Of a stretch of 64,000 nt of DNA, positions 53,930 to 64,000 are shown piece by piece (positions within the stretch are counted from its first letter, which is position 1; every line of letters begins with the position of its first letter). The stretch lies in NCBI GenBank assembly GCA_963921195.1, contig OY992539.1, positions 213,563,373-213,627,372 on the forward strand, given 5' to 3'. A program made the translations under genes and the position numbers. The notes under the pieces are model-generated. The model was not told the origin of the DNA. It saw nothing but the letters and a program-made list of their open reading frames with translations, and ran no database searches. This DNA is from Pegoplata infirma. Taxonomy: Eukaryota; Arthropoda; Insecta; Diptera; Anthomyiidae.

Positions 53930-55590
53930 CTGACGACACAACATATTTATTAATTTTGATGCGCTGAACACGAAAAAAAAATTAAATCAGTCGAACGGCT
54001 TTTGAGTTATCGCTATTTGAAATTTGCAAAAAAGGGTTTTTTTCCTACGTTCAAGAAATGTGAAAAAAAACGTCTCAAAATTTCTTTCCTTTTACCATCT
54101 CATAAAGCTTTAAAAAAACTTTCATTAAAAATTAATTTGACCCAAATCCGATTACTTTAACCTGTAGCGCCCTTCGATAAAAGCTTTGTTTTTTTTAGAA
54201 ATTTTTCACCAAAGCTCTAAACCTTGAACGAGGGCGACATGGATTAAAATGTTTTGATTTGGCTCAAATTAAGTTTAATTGAAAGTTTGGTCAAGCTTAA
54301 TGGAATGGTAAGTAAGTGGAAAAAAATTTCAAGGTCACTGTTTTGTCTTTTACAAATTTTTCAATTCACATGAAATTTCCCAAATCACATAAAATCGAAT
54401 TCGGTGTTCATATTTCCATTTGTTAAATCGATTAACTAAAAGTTAAAAAATTAAATCGAAAAAAGTCCATTCTATTTACTTTTGCCAAAATACTAATAAT
54501 GTCAAAAAAAACGAGAAAAATTTTCGCAAATGTAATCTGGAACACGAAAAAAAATTCGGGAATTTTAATTTTTACATTTTTATTTATGTGAATTACTTTT
54601 TTTGGAACAGAGGCCCAAGATCTTTTTTGAAATGTTTCTTGAACGTAGGAAAAAACCGTCATTTTTGGAAATTTTTTGTCAAATTACAAACCGCTTGACC
54701 GATTTAAGAAACTTTTTGATATTCATAATAAGCAAGGAGAGGACTTTCATGCAAATGCATGTTTTTTCCCTTTGGTCATAGAACAGCATAAACAAGATAT
54801 CTTTGCGAATCAAAGAATTTGCTTTAAAATGGCATCGATTCGTTAGTGCATATTTTTGCATATTTTGCTTTAAATGCATATTTTTGCATATTTTGCTATT
54901 TTTTCGCTATAAATGCATATTTTTAGGTCATATTTTGTATAAATTTTAGATTTTATGTATTTTTTTAGTATTTTTAGCTATTTTTAAGATTTTTTTTATC
55001 TAAGCTTAAAATGCCAGACTGAATTCAAATTTTATGTTTTTTTTTTTATTAAAAGTAAAAAAACAAGTGGATATTTATGATTTTTAGTGCATATTTTAAG
55101 ATTTTTAGTGCATATTTCAACACTTTTTAGTGCATATTTTAGGCGCCTAAAACATAGTTTTTTAGTGCATGAAGGTCCTGTCCCTGATAATAAGCATGCC
55201 AAAATTATATTAAAATAATGTATCGCAAGATTTTTTATTTTTTAATTTTTAAAAAATCCGAAAATTTTGTTTTTTTTCTAAAAATCTAAAACTTTTATCG
55301 AAGGGCGCTACGTATTAAAATATTTGGATTTGGATTAAAGTAAGTTTTAATGAAAGACTGTCTTAAGCTCTATGAATGGGTAAGGAAAGACATTTTGAGT
55401 TTATTTTTTTAGTTTCTTGAAGGTAGGAAAAACTGCCATTTTATACAAATTTCAAATTTCAACCGATTTTCATTTTGATATTCTTTTTCTGCGCATAAAA
55501 ACTAATAAATATGATGTCCCGCAAGATATACTTTTATTAATTTTTTTAAACATTTTCAAAAATCCAAAACTTTGATCGCCGAGCGCCACA
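53930..55590. repeat. Rep-B copies around a hAT MITE
   Basis: GATGCGCTGAACACGAAAAA, TCGAACGGCTTTTGAGTTAT then CGCTATTTGAAATTTGC, CTGTAGCGCCCTTCGAT, inverted GAACGAGGGCGACATGG, and again after the MITE TTTATCGAAGGGCGCTACG, TCTATGAATGGGTAAGG, and TTTGATCGCCGAGCGCCAC. Units alternate in orientation as at 12.9-13.9 kb. Non-coding. Confidence 0.7.
54734..55186. mobile_element. hAT-type MITE, relative of 10485-11051
   Basis: AAGGAGAGGACTTTCATGCA on the left, TGCATGAAGGTCCTGTCCCTG on the right (imperfect 19-20-bp TIR). ATAATAAGC flanks both sides (54725-54733, 55187-55195). The interior is full of AAATGCATATTTTTGCATAT and TTTTTAGTGCATATTTTA, the same subterminal words as the 10.5-kb MITE. 453 bp, non-coding. 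Confidence 0.88.
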
Positions 55591-55694
55591 GAATAGTTTT
55601 ATTGCCAAAAATGGAAAAATAGAAAAAGTGATAAAGTTAAAATATCAAATTAATAAAAACAATTAAAAAAATTAAATTTCGCCTTTCCAAAGTA
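55591..55694. other. Short AT-rich junction
   Basis: Nothing recognisable. It ends in the TA target of the next element. Confidence 0.4.
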
Positions 55695-56689
55695 CACTCA
55701 AAAAAAAAAGTTTGTAAAATTACAAGTAAAAGGTCTTGTAATTATATTTTACTAATATTTTTGTCTTTTTACAAAAATTGTTGTATATTTAATAAAACGA
55801 AAACTACAGTTTGCTTTGTAATTTTACTATTATATGTTGGTAAATTTATTTTACAAATTTTTTAGGTAAATTTACAAAAAAGTAAATTATTTTACAAATT
55901 AAAAAAGTATTACAAGGTGTTTAGTTTTTTTACACAAGAAAACTGTTATTGTACAACAAAATTTTACTTGATGTTATTTAGCTTTCTACCAAAAAAATGT
56001 GTTATTACAAACATTTTTTTAAGATCGTTTAAAAGGTTTTCAGTTTGAAATGTATGTATTGAATAGTACAAAATTCCAATGTAATTTTACAAAACTCATT
56101 TTATTACTAGAATTAATGTTGTTTTACAAAAAAAAATATAATTATTCAACAATAGGACACGCAAAAATTTTCTAAGTTCAGATGTTTTTTGCGTTTTGAA
56201 GTAAAAAATTTATTTAAAAATAATTTTTTATAAATAAAAAATTTCATGAAAAAATTTTTGGAAATTTTTAAAGTTCCGGACACAAAAATTTTTCAACTAA
56301 TTGTAAGCTTTAGCAAAAAAATTGAATTTTTACACCATTTTTTGGTAATTTGCGTTAAGTAAAATACCACAATTTTTATGTGTTTCTACTATATAACTGT
56401 TCTAGTTTATTTTTTTGTGTTGTTACCATTTTTTTGGTAATTTTACCAAATTTTTTTGGTAATTTTTTTTTTAATTTGGCACCTAAAATGTCAATATAAA
56501 GCTGCCAATTATGAAAAATTATGTTTTTCTTATTTTAACAGGTACTTAAACATCCAATCTACAATATCTAAAAATACTTGTGAAAATAATTAAAAAATCA
56601 AAAAAAAAAAATGTTATTTTTTGACTAATTTTTCCTGAAAATATAAGAAATTTCTTGTGTAGCCTCCTTCGCAATTCTCATATGTTCTA
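55695..56689 (+). mobile_element. CACTCA-family element, 5' part only
   Basis: CACTCAAAAAAAAAAGTTTG then TAAAATTACAAGTAAAAGGT and on through GTAGCCTCCTTCGCAATTCT then CATATGTTCTA. At that TA the next copy begins. Compared with the inverted copy at 60009-61753, the sequence expected after the TA (CTTAAGAAAAACG) is missing. Confidence 0.8.
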
Positions 56690-58149
56690 CACTCAAAAAA
56701 AAAAGTTTGTAAAATTACAAGTAAAAGGTCTTGTAATTCTATTTTACTAATATTTTTGTTTTTTTTACAAAAATTCTTGTATTTTTAATAAAACGAAAAC
56801 TACAGTTTGCTTTGTAATTTTACTATTATATGTTGGTAAATTTAGTTAACAATTTTTTTAGGTAAATTTACAAAAAAATTATTTATTTGACAAATTAAAA
56901 AAATATTACAAGGTGTTTAGTTTTTTTACACAAGAAAACTGTAATTGTACAACAAAATTTTATTTGATGGTATTTAGTCTTTCTACCAAAAAAAAGTTTT
57001 ATTACAAAAATCTCAAGATTTTTTACATCGTTTACAAGGTTTTTAGATTTTTAACGCAAAAAATATGTACAAAAGAAATGTACAAAATTCCAAGGTAATT
57101 TTACAAAACCTTATTTTATTACGAGAATTTATGTTGTTTTACAAAAAAAAAATATATTATGCAGCAATACCCAAAAATTTTATAAGTTTAGATTTTTTTT
57201 TTGCGTTTTGGAGTAAAAAATATTGTTAAAAATCATTTTTTATAAATAAAAAATTTCATGAAAAAAAAATTTTTGAAAAATTTTTAAGTCCCGGACACAA
57301 ACATTTTTTAACTAATTGTAAGCGTTAGCACAAAAATTTAATTTTTACACAATTTTTTGGTATACCAAATTATAATTTGCTTTTAGTAAAATACAACATT
57401 TTTTATGTGTTTTTACTATTTTTTTTGTATTTTTACCATTTGTTGGTAATTTTACCATATTTTTTTGGTAATTTTGTTTTTAAATCTGGCTACTAAAAAG
57501 TCTATAAAAAGCTGGCAATTTTGAAAAAATTTGGTTTTACTTATTTTAACAGGTACTTAAACATCCAATCTACAATATCCAAAAAAATGGTATATTTACA
57601 ATAAAAATTGTAAATTTACCACTTTTTATTGTAAATATAGAAGTTTTTTGCCATTAAAAACAGTAGTTTAACCAAAAAATTTGTAAATTTACAATTTTGT
57701 TTTTTGATTTTCTACTTTATTTTGTAAATTTACATTTTTTTTTTGTAAGTTTACAATTTGTTTTGCAAATTTGCAATTTTTATTGTAAATATACGTGTTT
57801 TTCAATATTTTTTTGCGGTAAAAACAGTAGTTTAACCAAATAATTTGTTAATCTACAATTAATTTTTTTCATTTTCTATTTTTTCTTTGTAGAATAACAA
57901 CCTTTTTCTGTAAGTTTACAATTTTGTTTTGTAAATTTACCAAATTTTTTGTAAATTTCCAAAAAAATGTTCACCTCGAAGGTAATATTTTACAAAAAAA
58001 ATTGTAAATTTACACAATTTTTTTGTTAAATCAATTTACAAATTATCCCCGTAACATTACGGGGATTCTTGCTAGTACATATTTTACAAGACCTGCCCCG
58101 TAAAATCACGTGGATTTTATGTCATTTTACAAACTTTTTTTTTTGAGTG
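56690..58149 (+). mobile_element. CACTCA-family element, complete with internal deletion
   Basis: Left CACTCAAAAAAAAAAGTTTG (56690), right CAAACTTTTTTTTTTGAGTG (58149), TA on both sides. Near the right end are AATCCCCGTAA-type inverted words: CCCCGTAACATTACGGGG (58047-58064) and CCCCGTAAAATCACGTGG. 1460 bp. It is about 95% alike by eye to 55695-56560 in its first part. It lacks the roughly 150-bp non-AT segment seen in the 60-kb copy. Confidence 0.88.
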
Positions 58150-58151
58150 TA

Positions 58152-59040
58152 TGGATACTAAAGCTTCATACCCCGAAATATCGTGATTTTTGGGATAACG
58201 CGAATCTTGAATTTCGGATTTCGTGGAAAATTTTAAGGAAATATTTTTTTCTTTAGATCAAAAATGATGTTGATTTTATAGGTAACGAAGTGTGATAATA
58301 TAAAAAGGGATAAGAAAACAAAACTTACCAAGAAAAGTGAATTTTAGCAGTGTTATTTAAAAAAATAATTTAAAATAATTTCCTACCTGCAAAGAGATGA
58401 ATAACAAAAGGAAATTAGAATTATAATTTTCTTGTTATAATCAAAATAAAAATCTTAAATTCAAAAGGATTTAATTTTTTTAAAAATAAGATGAATGGTA
58501 AAAGGGTACTCCTGAATAGAGCACATTATTATTATTTTTTTTTATTTTTTAAATTTTCTAAAAAAAAAAAAATAATTTATATTTCACACTCGTTTTTAAA
58601 ACAAGTTTAAATCTTGAAATCAAAATATTTTATTGTTTTAAAACATCTATTAAATATTGATCTCTTTTTTGAATATTGGACAACAAGAAGTTGCCGCTTA
58701 AAGTGTCAATTTACGAATTATTATCTAAATACTACTAATATAAACTATTTTTTTTTTAATAAACACAAAAATTTCCAATCTAATTGTACCGGTTTTTTAG
58801 GGGTTTTTTTTTAAACAAAACGTTATTTTTATTTAAATAAAAATAGATAAATATATCAAACTAATGTTACACATTAATCTTATTTGAAGTTTTGATATCG
58901 GTTAACTATTTAAAGTACAAATTTAAATATGTTAATTTAAACAAATACTAAAGCTAGACAAGTTTTTATGATTATATTTTTTGGAAGGTAAACAAAGTTT
59001 AAATATTGTTATATTTTTAGGAAAACAAATGGATTAGTAG
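58152..59040. other. AT-rich unique-looking DNA
   Basis: CATACCCCGAAATATCGTG and AATTTCGGATTTCGTGG near the start. Otherwise low complexity. The frame at 58614-58814 has no domain. Confidence 0.45.
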
Positions 59041-59042
59041 TA

Positions 59043-59535
59043 CAGTCGAACCCGGTTATAACGAACTCCGGGGGACCAGTAAGAATAGTGTGTTATAAGC
59101 AAAGTTCGCTATAACCGGGGTATATTTTATATCAACCATTTTTATTTCAAAAAAATAGGTCCAACTTCATTTCATTTGATGTTTTTTTCATAAATAAACT
59201 ACTTATCAAGAAGAAAACATTAAAAATATAAATAAATTCTTTAAAAACTATAATATTAACAAAAAATTTCTAACTTTTTGTGAGTTTGGTAAACATGATT
59301 GCCGCACATTTCAAAATACTAATGGGAGTTCGTTATAATAAGGTAAATACACATGAAATTGTATTCGTGGGACCATAATAAGCAGTTCGTTTTAACCGAG
59401 GATTCGTTATAACCGAGTTCGTTATAAAAGAAGTATTTTGTGTGAAAATTGATGCCAAAACGTCGGGACTTTAGAATTAGTTCGTTATAACCGAGAATTC
59501 GTTATAACCGAGTTCGCTATAACCGAGTTTGACTG
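59043..59535. mobile_element. pogo/Tigger-like MITE
   Basis: CAGTCGAACCCGGTTATAAC then GAACTCCGG on the left; GAATTCGTTATAACCGAGTT then CGCTATAACC and GAGTTTGACTG on the right. TA flanks both ends (59041-59042, 59536-59537). Known: CAGTCRAACC tips, GTTATAACGAA subterminal words and TA duplications characterise the pogo/Tigger group. 493 bp, no transposase. GTTCGTTATAACCGA is repeated several times near each end. Confidence 0.9.
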
Positions 59536-59716
59536 TATATTTATTGGTATTGAAATGAGTCATTCAACTTAAAACTTACAGCGAGCTATATCGATATACA
59601 TAAATTTGAAAAATTTGTAAATTTCATTAAAAATTTAATAATTTGATTCGAAATTTAAATTTTGATTTAAAAAAAATCATTGAATTTAAAAATTCTATTT
59701 TGAATTTCGATATTAT

Positions 59717-62231
59717 CCCAGCAAAACTTTGGTAAAGGGTAGTGATTATATAACACATTACCAGGTAATGTATATACCTCATTTGTAGCATTATTTTAGG
59801 ATGTCTTACCAAACATTTGTTCCACAACGTATTATTTTAAAGTGAAAAATAATGCATTACAAATAATTTTCTACGTAATGCATGATTATTGTAAAAAATG
59901 TATTTCATATTTATTATTTCTAAACATTAAATCATGGATGACTTATATTTGGTTACATTGTATTATTTGAAAGTTTTAAATAATGCATTATTTATAATTG
60001 GATGCATACACTCAAAAAAAAAAGTTTGTAAAATGACATAAAATCCCCGTGATTTTACGGGGCAGGTTTTGTAAAATATGTACTAGCAAGAATCCCCGTA
60101 ATGTTACGGGGATTATTTGTAAATTAATTTAACAAAAGAAAATGTAAATTTACAATTTTTTTTGTAAAATATTAACTTCGAGGTGAACATTTTTTTTTTG
60201 TAAATTTACAAAAAATTTGGTAAATTTACAAAACAAAATTTTAAACTTACAGAAAAAGGTTGTTATTTTACAAAGAAAAAATAGAAAATGAAAAAAAAAA
60301 TTGTAGATAATTTTAAATTAAAATTGTATATTTACAATAAAAAGTGGCAAATTTACAATTTTTATTGTATATATACTATTTTTTTCTAATTTTTTTGCCG
60401 TAAAAACAGTAGTTTAACCAAAAAATTTGTAAATTTACAATATTGTTTTTGTATTTTCTACTTCATTTTTGTAAAATTACAACTTTTTTCGTAAGTATAC
60501 AATTTTGTTTTTTAAATTTTCATCTTTGTTTTGTAAATATACAAAAAAATTGGTTTATTTACATATTTGTTTTGTAAATTTAAAGATTTGTTTCCATTGG
60601 TGCATCTTATTTTTTCTTCTTCGGCAGCTGGAGTAGCACTTCAACAACCTGAAATGGTTTTTTTTTCACTTGAACACTTTTAACATACTTTTTAATGTAT
60701 AACACTGCACTTTTTTATTTTTTTCGACATTTCGTTTTTCTTAAGTAGAACATATGAGAATTGCGAAGGAGGCTACATAAGAAATTTCTTATATTTTCAG
60801 GAAAAATTATGCAAAAAATAAATTTTTTTTTTTTTAATTTTTAATTATTTTCACAAGTATTTTTAAAAAATCGGAAAATTTTTTTTTGGATATTGTAGAT
60901 TGGATGTTTAAGTACCTGTAAAAATAAGAAAAACTTAATTTTTCAAAATTGGTAGCTTTTTATTGACATTTTAGTTGCCAAATTAAAAAAAAAAAATACC
61001 AAAAAAATATGGTAAAAATACCAAAAAATGGTAAAAATACAAAAAAAAAAAAAATTGAATAATTATATAGCAGAAACACATAAAAATTGTGGTATTTTAC
61101 TTAACGCAAATTACCAAAAAATGGTGTAAAAATTCAATTTTTTTGCTAAAGCTTACAATTAGTTGAAAAATTTTTGTGTCCGGAACTTAAAAAATTTTCC
61201 AAACTTTTTTTTCATGAAATTTTTTATTTATAAAATTTTTTTTTTAACTCCAAAACGAAAAAAAAAATCTGAACTTAGAAAATTTTTGCGTGTCCTATTG
61301 TTGAATAATTATTTTTTTTTGTTTTTAAAACAACACTAATTCTAGTAATAAAATAAGTTTTGTAAAATTACATTGGAATTTTGTACTTTTCAATACATAC
61401 ATTTCAAACCGAAAACCTTGTAAACGATCTTAAAAAAAATGTTTGTAATAAAACATTTTTATGGTAGAAAGACTAAATACTTAACATCAAGTAAAATTTT
61501 GTTGTACAATTACAGTTTTCTTGTGTAAAAAAACTAAAAATTTTTTTAATTTGTAAAAAATTCACTTTTTTGTAAATTTACCTAATAAATTTGTAAAATA
61601 AATTTACCAACGTATAATAGTAAAATTACAAAGCAAACTGTAGTTTTCGTTTTATTAAATATACAACAATTTTTGTAAAAAGACAAAAATATTAGTAAAA
61701 CAGAATTACAAGACCTTTTACTTGTAATTTTACAAACTTTTTTTTTTTGAATGTAATACATTACAATACCCTAAAATATAATTATTTTATAAAAAAATGC
61801 ATAAGTTTAAACTAGAGATAGGCTCACGACAGGAAATTTCTAACGACACACACTCACTCACGAGCATATTTTATCTACTATACACTTACTACACACTTAC
61901 TACTACACTCTACTACTACACTTACAATCACGTGAGTAAATATAATACAAAATTACTTTTTCACTACTCGTAACACCTTATATATTATCTTCTGGAATGC
62001 TATATTATTTCATTTCTCGTAACCTATAAAATATCATATATTTTACACCTTACTCGTATTCTTCGTTATAAATTTATGACTTATTTTATACCTTACTGGT
62101 ATTCTTTGTGATAATGTGGATGCATTACTTTGAGTCTCATCGCCTGTTAAAATCATCAATGCTGCAATGTATAAAATAAGAGATCCTATACCTTATTTTA
62201 TACCTTATTTGGTAATCTAAGTTTTGCTGGG
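59717..62231. mobile_element. MITE with CCCAGCAAAACTT ends, copy 2
   Basis: CCCAGCAAAACTTTGGTAAA and TCTAAGTTTTGCTGGG bound 2515 bp. Without the nested element at 60009-61753 the remainder is about 770 bp and aligns with 19459-20190. A short TACACTTACTAC expansion lies near 61880-61920. AT occurs on both sides, as in copy 1. Confidence 0.9.
60009..61753 (-). mobile_element. CACTCA-family element, longest copy, nested
   Basis: CACTCAAAAAAAAAAGTTTG (60009) and CAAACTTTTTTTTTTTGAATG (61753) with TA on both sides. Copy 1 of the host MITE reads GGATGCATAATGCATTAC across the site, giving the empty target. It is reversed relative to 56690-58149: the CCCCGTAATGTTACGGGG word lies at its left. 1745 bp. 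It alone retains a less AT-rich core at 60590-60760. Confidence 0.92.
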
Positions 62232-62309
62232 ATATTTAAAAATTCAACAAACATCAAATAAAATTTGAAAAATATCACCTACAATTTAAAAATAGTATAT
62301 TTGGCTTAA

Positions 62310-62965
62310 AAAAAAAACAATCAGCTCTCTCTCACTCCAGATCTTTTACGAATTACAATTGATTTTTTCTCGAATAGCAACTGATTTGTTAAGAATTACA
62401 ATTGATGATCTATTCGAATTACAATTGGTCTTTTAAGAATTACAATTGATCATTTACGAACAACAAATATAATCTTTGAATTGCAATTGATCTTTTACGA
62501 ATTACAATTGATATTTTACAAATTACAATTGATCTTTTACTAATTACAGCTGATTTTTTTCGAATAACAATTGATATTTTACAAATTACAATTGACCTTT
62601 TTCAAAAAACAATTGATTTTTTTATACCCTCCAACTACAGTATGGGGGTATACTCACTTTTTCATTCCGTTTGTAACGTATCGAAATATATATACCCATA
62701 AAGTATATATATTATTGATCTATGATCAATAATATATAAGACTTTTCTAAGAATGATCAATAGATAACAATAGATCTTTTACGAATTACAAAAGATCTTT
62801 AACGAATTGCAAATGAAATCTTCGAATTACAAATAGAACCTTCGAATTATAAGTAGAATCTTCGAATTATATGGAATTTTCGAATTACGAGTACAATCTT
62901 CGAACTACAATTAATGTTTATCGAATTACTTCTGTAAATGGTGTAGAAACTCGAGAAGAACAAAA
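62310..62965. repeat. 21-bp tandem repeat GAATTACAATTGATCTTTTAC
   Basis: About 14 units at 62340-62625 and about 8 decayed ones (CGAATTACAAATAGAATCTT) at 62765-62925. They are separated by a mini-me fragment that inserted into the array. CAATTG makes each unit partly palindromic. Confidence 0.88.
62620..62750 (-). repeat. mini-me-like 3'-end fragment, reverse
   Basis: TTTATACCCTCCAACTACAG, TATGGGGGTATACTCACTTT, GTAACGTATCGAAATATAT, AAAGTATATATATTATTGAT. It stops at ATCAATAATATATAAGAC, before the GTCY tract. Confidence 0.8.
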
Positions 62966-62976
62966 TAAAAACAAAA

Positions 62977-63576
62977 CAAGAGCGTTAAATTCGGCTGTGC
63001 CAAATCTTTTATACCCTCCAACATGCAAAAAAAAAATTGCAGAGGCGTTTTCTTTTTTTTTTTTGGGTGTTCGGAAGTGTGGGGGCAAATTTCCTTTCGA
63101 ATATGTGTTTAAAAATTCATTCTTATGCTTTTTGCACTAAAGAAAATTATTCCACGCCCATAAAAGGGGGGTGGACCGAAAAAAACGACATTACCTAATT
63201 CTCTGGGTCCAAATGCAGAACTTTGAACTCCTTGTAGCATAAAAAAATTGGTATTTTTCATAGGTTGGTTTAGTTCTTCCAGGGGGATATTTTTCCCCCT
63301 GTTCCGATTTTGCTCATTTACGAACTTAACTTGCCTTGGATTATAATACATATTCGTTCCAAATGTCGGGAGTCTAGCTCTTTTATTTTGGACTGCATCG
63401 TGTTAACTACAGATAAACAAACGGACGGACTGACGGACATCGCTGGAATGTCTTAGAATCGATCACTGATCATAAATATATAAACATTATGGGGTCCTAG
63501 ACCGATATTTTTATGCGTTACACACGTAATGACAAAGTGAGTGTACCCCCATACTGTAGTTAGAGGGTATAAAAAT
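62977..63576 (+). repeat. mini-me-like element, full copy
   Basis: ACAAGAGCGTTAAATTCGGC, TGTGCCAAATCTTTTATACCC, TCCACGCCCATAAAAGGGGGG, GGACTGCATCGTGTTAACTAC, AACGGACGGACTGACGGACA, ATATATAAACATTATGGGGTC, CCCCCATACTGTAGTTAGAGG, GTATAAAAAT. About 600 bp, the usual length here. Confidence 0.85.
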
Positions 63577-63589
63577 ATTTTCGAATTCT

Positions 63590-64000
63590 TTTTTATACCC
63601 TCCAACCACAGTATGGGGGTATACACACTTTGTCATTCCGTGTGTAACGCATCAAAATATCGGTCGGGGACCCCATAATGTATATATATTATTGATCAGT
63701 GATGGATTCTAAGACATTCTAGCGATGTCCGTCGTTTGTCCGACTGTCCGTCCGTCTGTGGAGGACACGATACAGTCCAAAATAAAAGATCTAGACTCCT
63801 GAAATTTGGCACGAATATGTCTAATGGTCATAGGCTGGTTAAGTTCGGACATGGGCAAAATCGGACCACGGGGGAAAAAGTTCCCCCTTTAAGAACTAAA
63901 CCAACTTCTGAAAAAACGGCATTTTTTATAGATTTTTTCTACTTTTGCTTTGCAAACGAAACATTTTTTGTGTCAGAAGAAGTTCGAAGTCCGGTAGTTG
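63590..64000 (-). repeat. mini-me-like element, reverse, cut by window end
   Basis: TTTTTATACCCTCCAACCAC, GTAACGCATCAAAATATCGG, ATGTATATATATTATTGATC, GTCCGACTGTCCGTCCGTCTG, TGGCACGAATATGTCTAATG, CGAAACATTTTTTGTGTCAG. It is arranged tail-to-tail with the previous copy, 13 bp between them. Confidence 0.88.

Overview
The window looks like nuclear DNA from a higher (brachyceran, probably calyptrate) fly. This rests on about 70-75% A+T by eye and on dispersed elements carrying paired (TA)n and (GTCY)n proto-microsatellites, the hallmark of dipteran mini-me elements. It also holds LINE, hAT, mariner/Tc1 and pogo relics of insect type. The species cannot be named from the sequence. I found no intact host gene, no functional tRNA or rRNA, and nothing bacterial or viral. 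The only protein-like stretches are dead transposon genes. The setting is best read as intergenic heterochromatin or a very large intron.

Layout. 1-3.5 kb: mini-me fragment, 25-bp GTACTTTTTGTAAA minisatellite, a deleted mariner-like element and a CCCGAGT-ended TIR element. 3.5-7.6 kb: inverted GTGTCTTAAGTCTTTTG motifs enclosing unique sequence and about 2.5 kb of 37-bp palindromic satellite. 8.9-10.4 kb: RTE-like LINE relic. 10.5-14 kb: hAT MITE, two dispersed repeat families called here Rep-A and Rep-B, and a mini-me copy. 15-21.5 kb: two more arrays bounded by the same motif, the second a sister 37-bp satellite split by a CCCAGCAAAAC MITE. 22.5-27.2 kb: GTACTTTTT arrays, a CACTCA TIR element and a hAT-like element stuffed with Rep-A. 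28.8-29.9 kb: tandem repeats and a foldback element. 31-34.6 kb: nested TIR element, mini-me and 16-bp minisatellite. 34.8-41.8 kb: dense transposon nests, including a tRNA-derived SINE with a target duplication. 43.7-46.7 kb: a jockey-like LINE relic with a 2A-like motif. 48.4-50.5 kb: a nested hAT-like element. 50.9-55.6 kb: mini-me, long-TIR foldback, Rep-B and hAT MITE. 55.7-62.2 kb: CACTCA elements, a pogo-like MITE and a nested CCCAGC MITE. 62.3-64 kb: 21-bp array and mini-me copies.

How it fits together. The region is a palimpsest of non-autonomous transposons. Several insertions can be ordered because the target duplication or an unoccupied paralogous site is visible in the same window. 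Two features stand out. First, several satellite arrays here are built from short monomers with dyad symmetry: two sister 37-bp families plus minisatellites sharing GTACTTTTT. Second, a short motif that forms the arms of a 117-bp hairpin at 41.6-41.8 kb also lies beside the big arrays, which suggests a foldback-type element as the vehicle or source of the satellites.
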